Source: Oscillospiraceae bacterium (lineage in GTDB: Bacteria; Bacillota; Clostridia; Oscillospirales; Acutalibacteraceae). Taken from it: DNA of 7,219 nucleotides. The translations under genes were made by a program, and so were the position numbers. Location of the stretch: contig WRDE01000100.1 in NCBI GenBank assembly GCA_009783605.1, positions 1 to 7,219 on the forward strand. The letters are read 5' to 3'. Every line of letters starts with the position of its first letter. The first letter of the stretch is position 1. Shown in pieces: positions 6,175-7,219 of the stretch. The notes beneath the pieces were generated by a model. That model made no database searches and was not told the origin of the DNA. It was given only the letters and a program-made list of their open reading frames with translations.

Positions 6175-7219
6175 ATGAAAAAGAGGCTATCTATCATCGT
6201 TCTCGCACTCGTCCTATGCGCAAACGCAGTCCTATTCACTTTCGGCACAGGAAATGTATTGGCTGGAACCATACAGGTTGAAGTGCCGTTGGTGATCCAG
6301 AACGTAACCGCCAGCGGTTCTTTGGGTGGAAATTTTAGTCCTGACAATCTGATAGACATGACCCGCATAGACCTTGGTTCAAGCAACGATATCAGCAATG
6401 CCCTTTTTACGTCGGGCGACTGGATGGGACGCCAATGGCTTACAGGGGATGATCCGACCGTAGTGGATGTATGGGTATTGTTTGAATTAAATGATGTAGA
6501 GGAAATACACCAGATCGCTATTTGGAACAGCACCGATCTATTCGGAAGCGACGAGCATAGAGGTATCGAGGATATCACCATCTCCTATTCGGCCGATTCC
6601 ACTGACGGTATCGATGGTACTTGGGAAGCATTAGGCAATTATACAATTCCGGAGATGCCGGGCGGCGGAGCGGCGCCTGTCACGCCGCAGCTTGTCATAC
6701 CAATGGATGAACAAGCGCTTTTCGTTAAAATTATCGTTGTTTCCAATTATGGGAATGCAGATTATGGCTTGGGAAAGGTCGTATTAACTGCCCTGGATGA
6801 AATCGAAGAATCCGAAAATGACGTCACGCTGGATGTTCCGGATTCCAAAGATATTGATGTCACTGCCAAATATGAAGGTGCTATAACAACACCCATGGTT
6901 TACAGCGTTGATTTATCTTGGGGTGCCATGGAATTTACTTATAACGCTTCAGGGACAAAAGACTGGCAGCCGGGGAGCCACAGCTATATCGAAAATTTGA
7001 CCACATCCTCATGGTCCGCTTCCGGTAATACGATCACGGTGACCAACCATTCCAACGCGGCAGTCGATGCCGATTTTGCTTATTCCTCGGAATCCGGCTA
7101 TGCCGCAGTTACCGGATCATTCAACAGAGACAGCTTTACGCTGCCTACGGCTGAAGGAACCGCTTTCTCCGCGGCACCAAATAATTCCGCAACCCTAACT
7201 CTGGCCGGTACGCTGTCAA
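6175..7219 (+). CDS. Secreted discoidin (F5/8 type C) domain protein, 3'-partial
   Basis: The start is ATG 6175 with AGAAAGGAT (6155-6163) upstream; the spacing of about 12 bp is rather long. The frame is open to the window end (348 codons). Residues 1-30 are a Sec signal peptide (MKKR, hydrophobic core, VLA before Gly31). Residues about 45-206 fit a discoidin/F5-8 type C carbohydrate-binding fold: FSPDNLIDMT, WVLFELNDVEEIHQIAIWN, RGIEDITISYS, TWEALGNYTI, and FVKIIVVSNYGNADYGLGKV. Residues from about 212 form a beta-rich domain with VYSVDLSWGAMEFTY and NTITVTNHSNAAVDADFAY; from memory this resembles a C-terminal domain of many secreted clostridial proteins, and the final TLTLAGTLS suggests that the gene ends soon after the window. 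No catalytic domain or dockerin is visible. Likely role: glycan binding or surface display; the function is not established. Confidence 0.85.
   Translation, partial: MKKRLSIIVLALVLCANAVLFTFGTGNVLAGTIQVEVPLVIQNVTASGSLGGNFSPDNLIDMTRIDLGSSNDISNALFTSGDWMGRQWLTGDDPTVVDVWVLFELNDVEEIHQIAIWNSTDLFGSDEHRGIEDITISYSADSTDGIDGTWEALGNYTIPEMPGGGAAPVTPQLVIPMDEQALFVKIIVVSNYGNADYGLGKVVLTALDEIEESENDVTLDVPDSKDIDVTAKYEGAITTPMVYSVDLSWGAMEFTYNASGTKDWQPGSHSYIENLTTSSWSASGNTITVTNHSNAAVDADFAYSSESGYAAVTGSFNRDSFTLPTAEGTAFSAAPNNSATLTLAGTLS

Noticed and set aside
6135..6581. 148-codon open frame on the minus strand
   Set aside because: It overlaps the signal peptide and discoidin domain of the + strand gene, which has a start, an RBS and recognisable motifs.

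Overview
The window carries four genes, all on the + strand, that together look like part of a secreted glycan-degradation locus from an anaerobic, Gram-positive Clostridia-type bacterium. The reasons are strong AGGAGG-like ribosome binding sites, Sec and lipoprotein signal peptides, type I dockerins of the kind common in gut, rumen and digester Clostridia, Listeria-Bacteroides and discoidin accessory domains, and moderate GC content. No rRNA or housekeeping marker is present, so a closer taxonomic placement is inference only. No cohesin or scaffoldin is visible.

Layout: (1) 1-1593 is the 3' part of a GH95 alpha-L-fucosidase/alpha-L-galactosidase with its catalytic residues intact and a C-terminal dockerin; the 5' end lies outside the window. 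(2) A 135-bp gap holds two long inverted repeats whose arms interleave, followed by a weak promoter candidate and a strong RBS. (3) 1729-3420 encodes a probable lipoprotein with an FN3 domain, a GH43/GH117-like five-bladed beta-propeller and one Listeria-Bacteroides (InlB B-type) repeat. (4) 3434-6097, 13 bp downstream and probably translationally coupled, encodes a second secreted, dockerin-bearing GH95 paralogue. It has a discoidin-like domain inserted in its N-terminal domain. Its catalytic centre has been dismantled: the Asn-x-Asn pair is lost, the general-acid Glu aligns with Gln, and the segment with the catalytic Asp is deleted. A palindromic 21-bp unit has expanded in frame next to the former active site. 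(5) A 77-bp gap has a small dyad. (6) 6175-7219 starts a secreted protein with a discoidin (F5/8 type C) domain and a beta-rich C-terminal domain; it runs off the window.

How they may work together (inference): the active GH95 removes terminal L-fucose or L-galactose. The lipid-anchored propeller enzyme cuts another linkage at the cell surface. The dead GH95 paralogue, presented through a nearly matching dockerin, and the discoidin protein would bind glycan rather than cleave it. The most notable object is the dockerin-borne GH95 pseudoenzyme encoded beside its apparently active sister.
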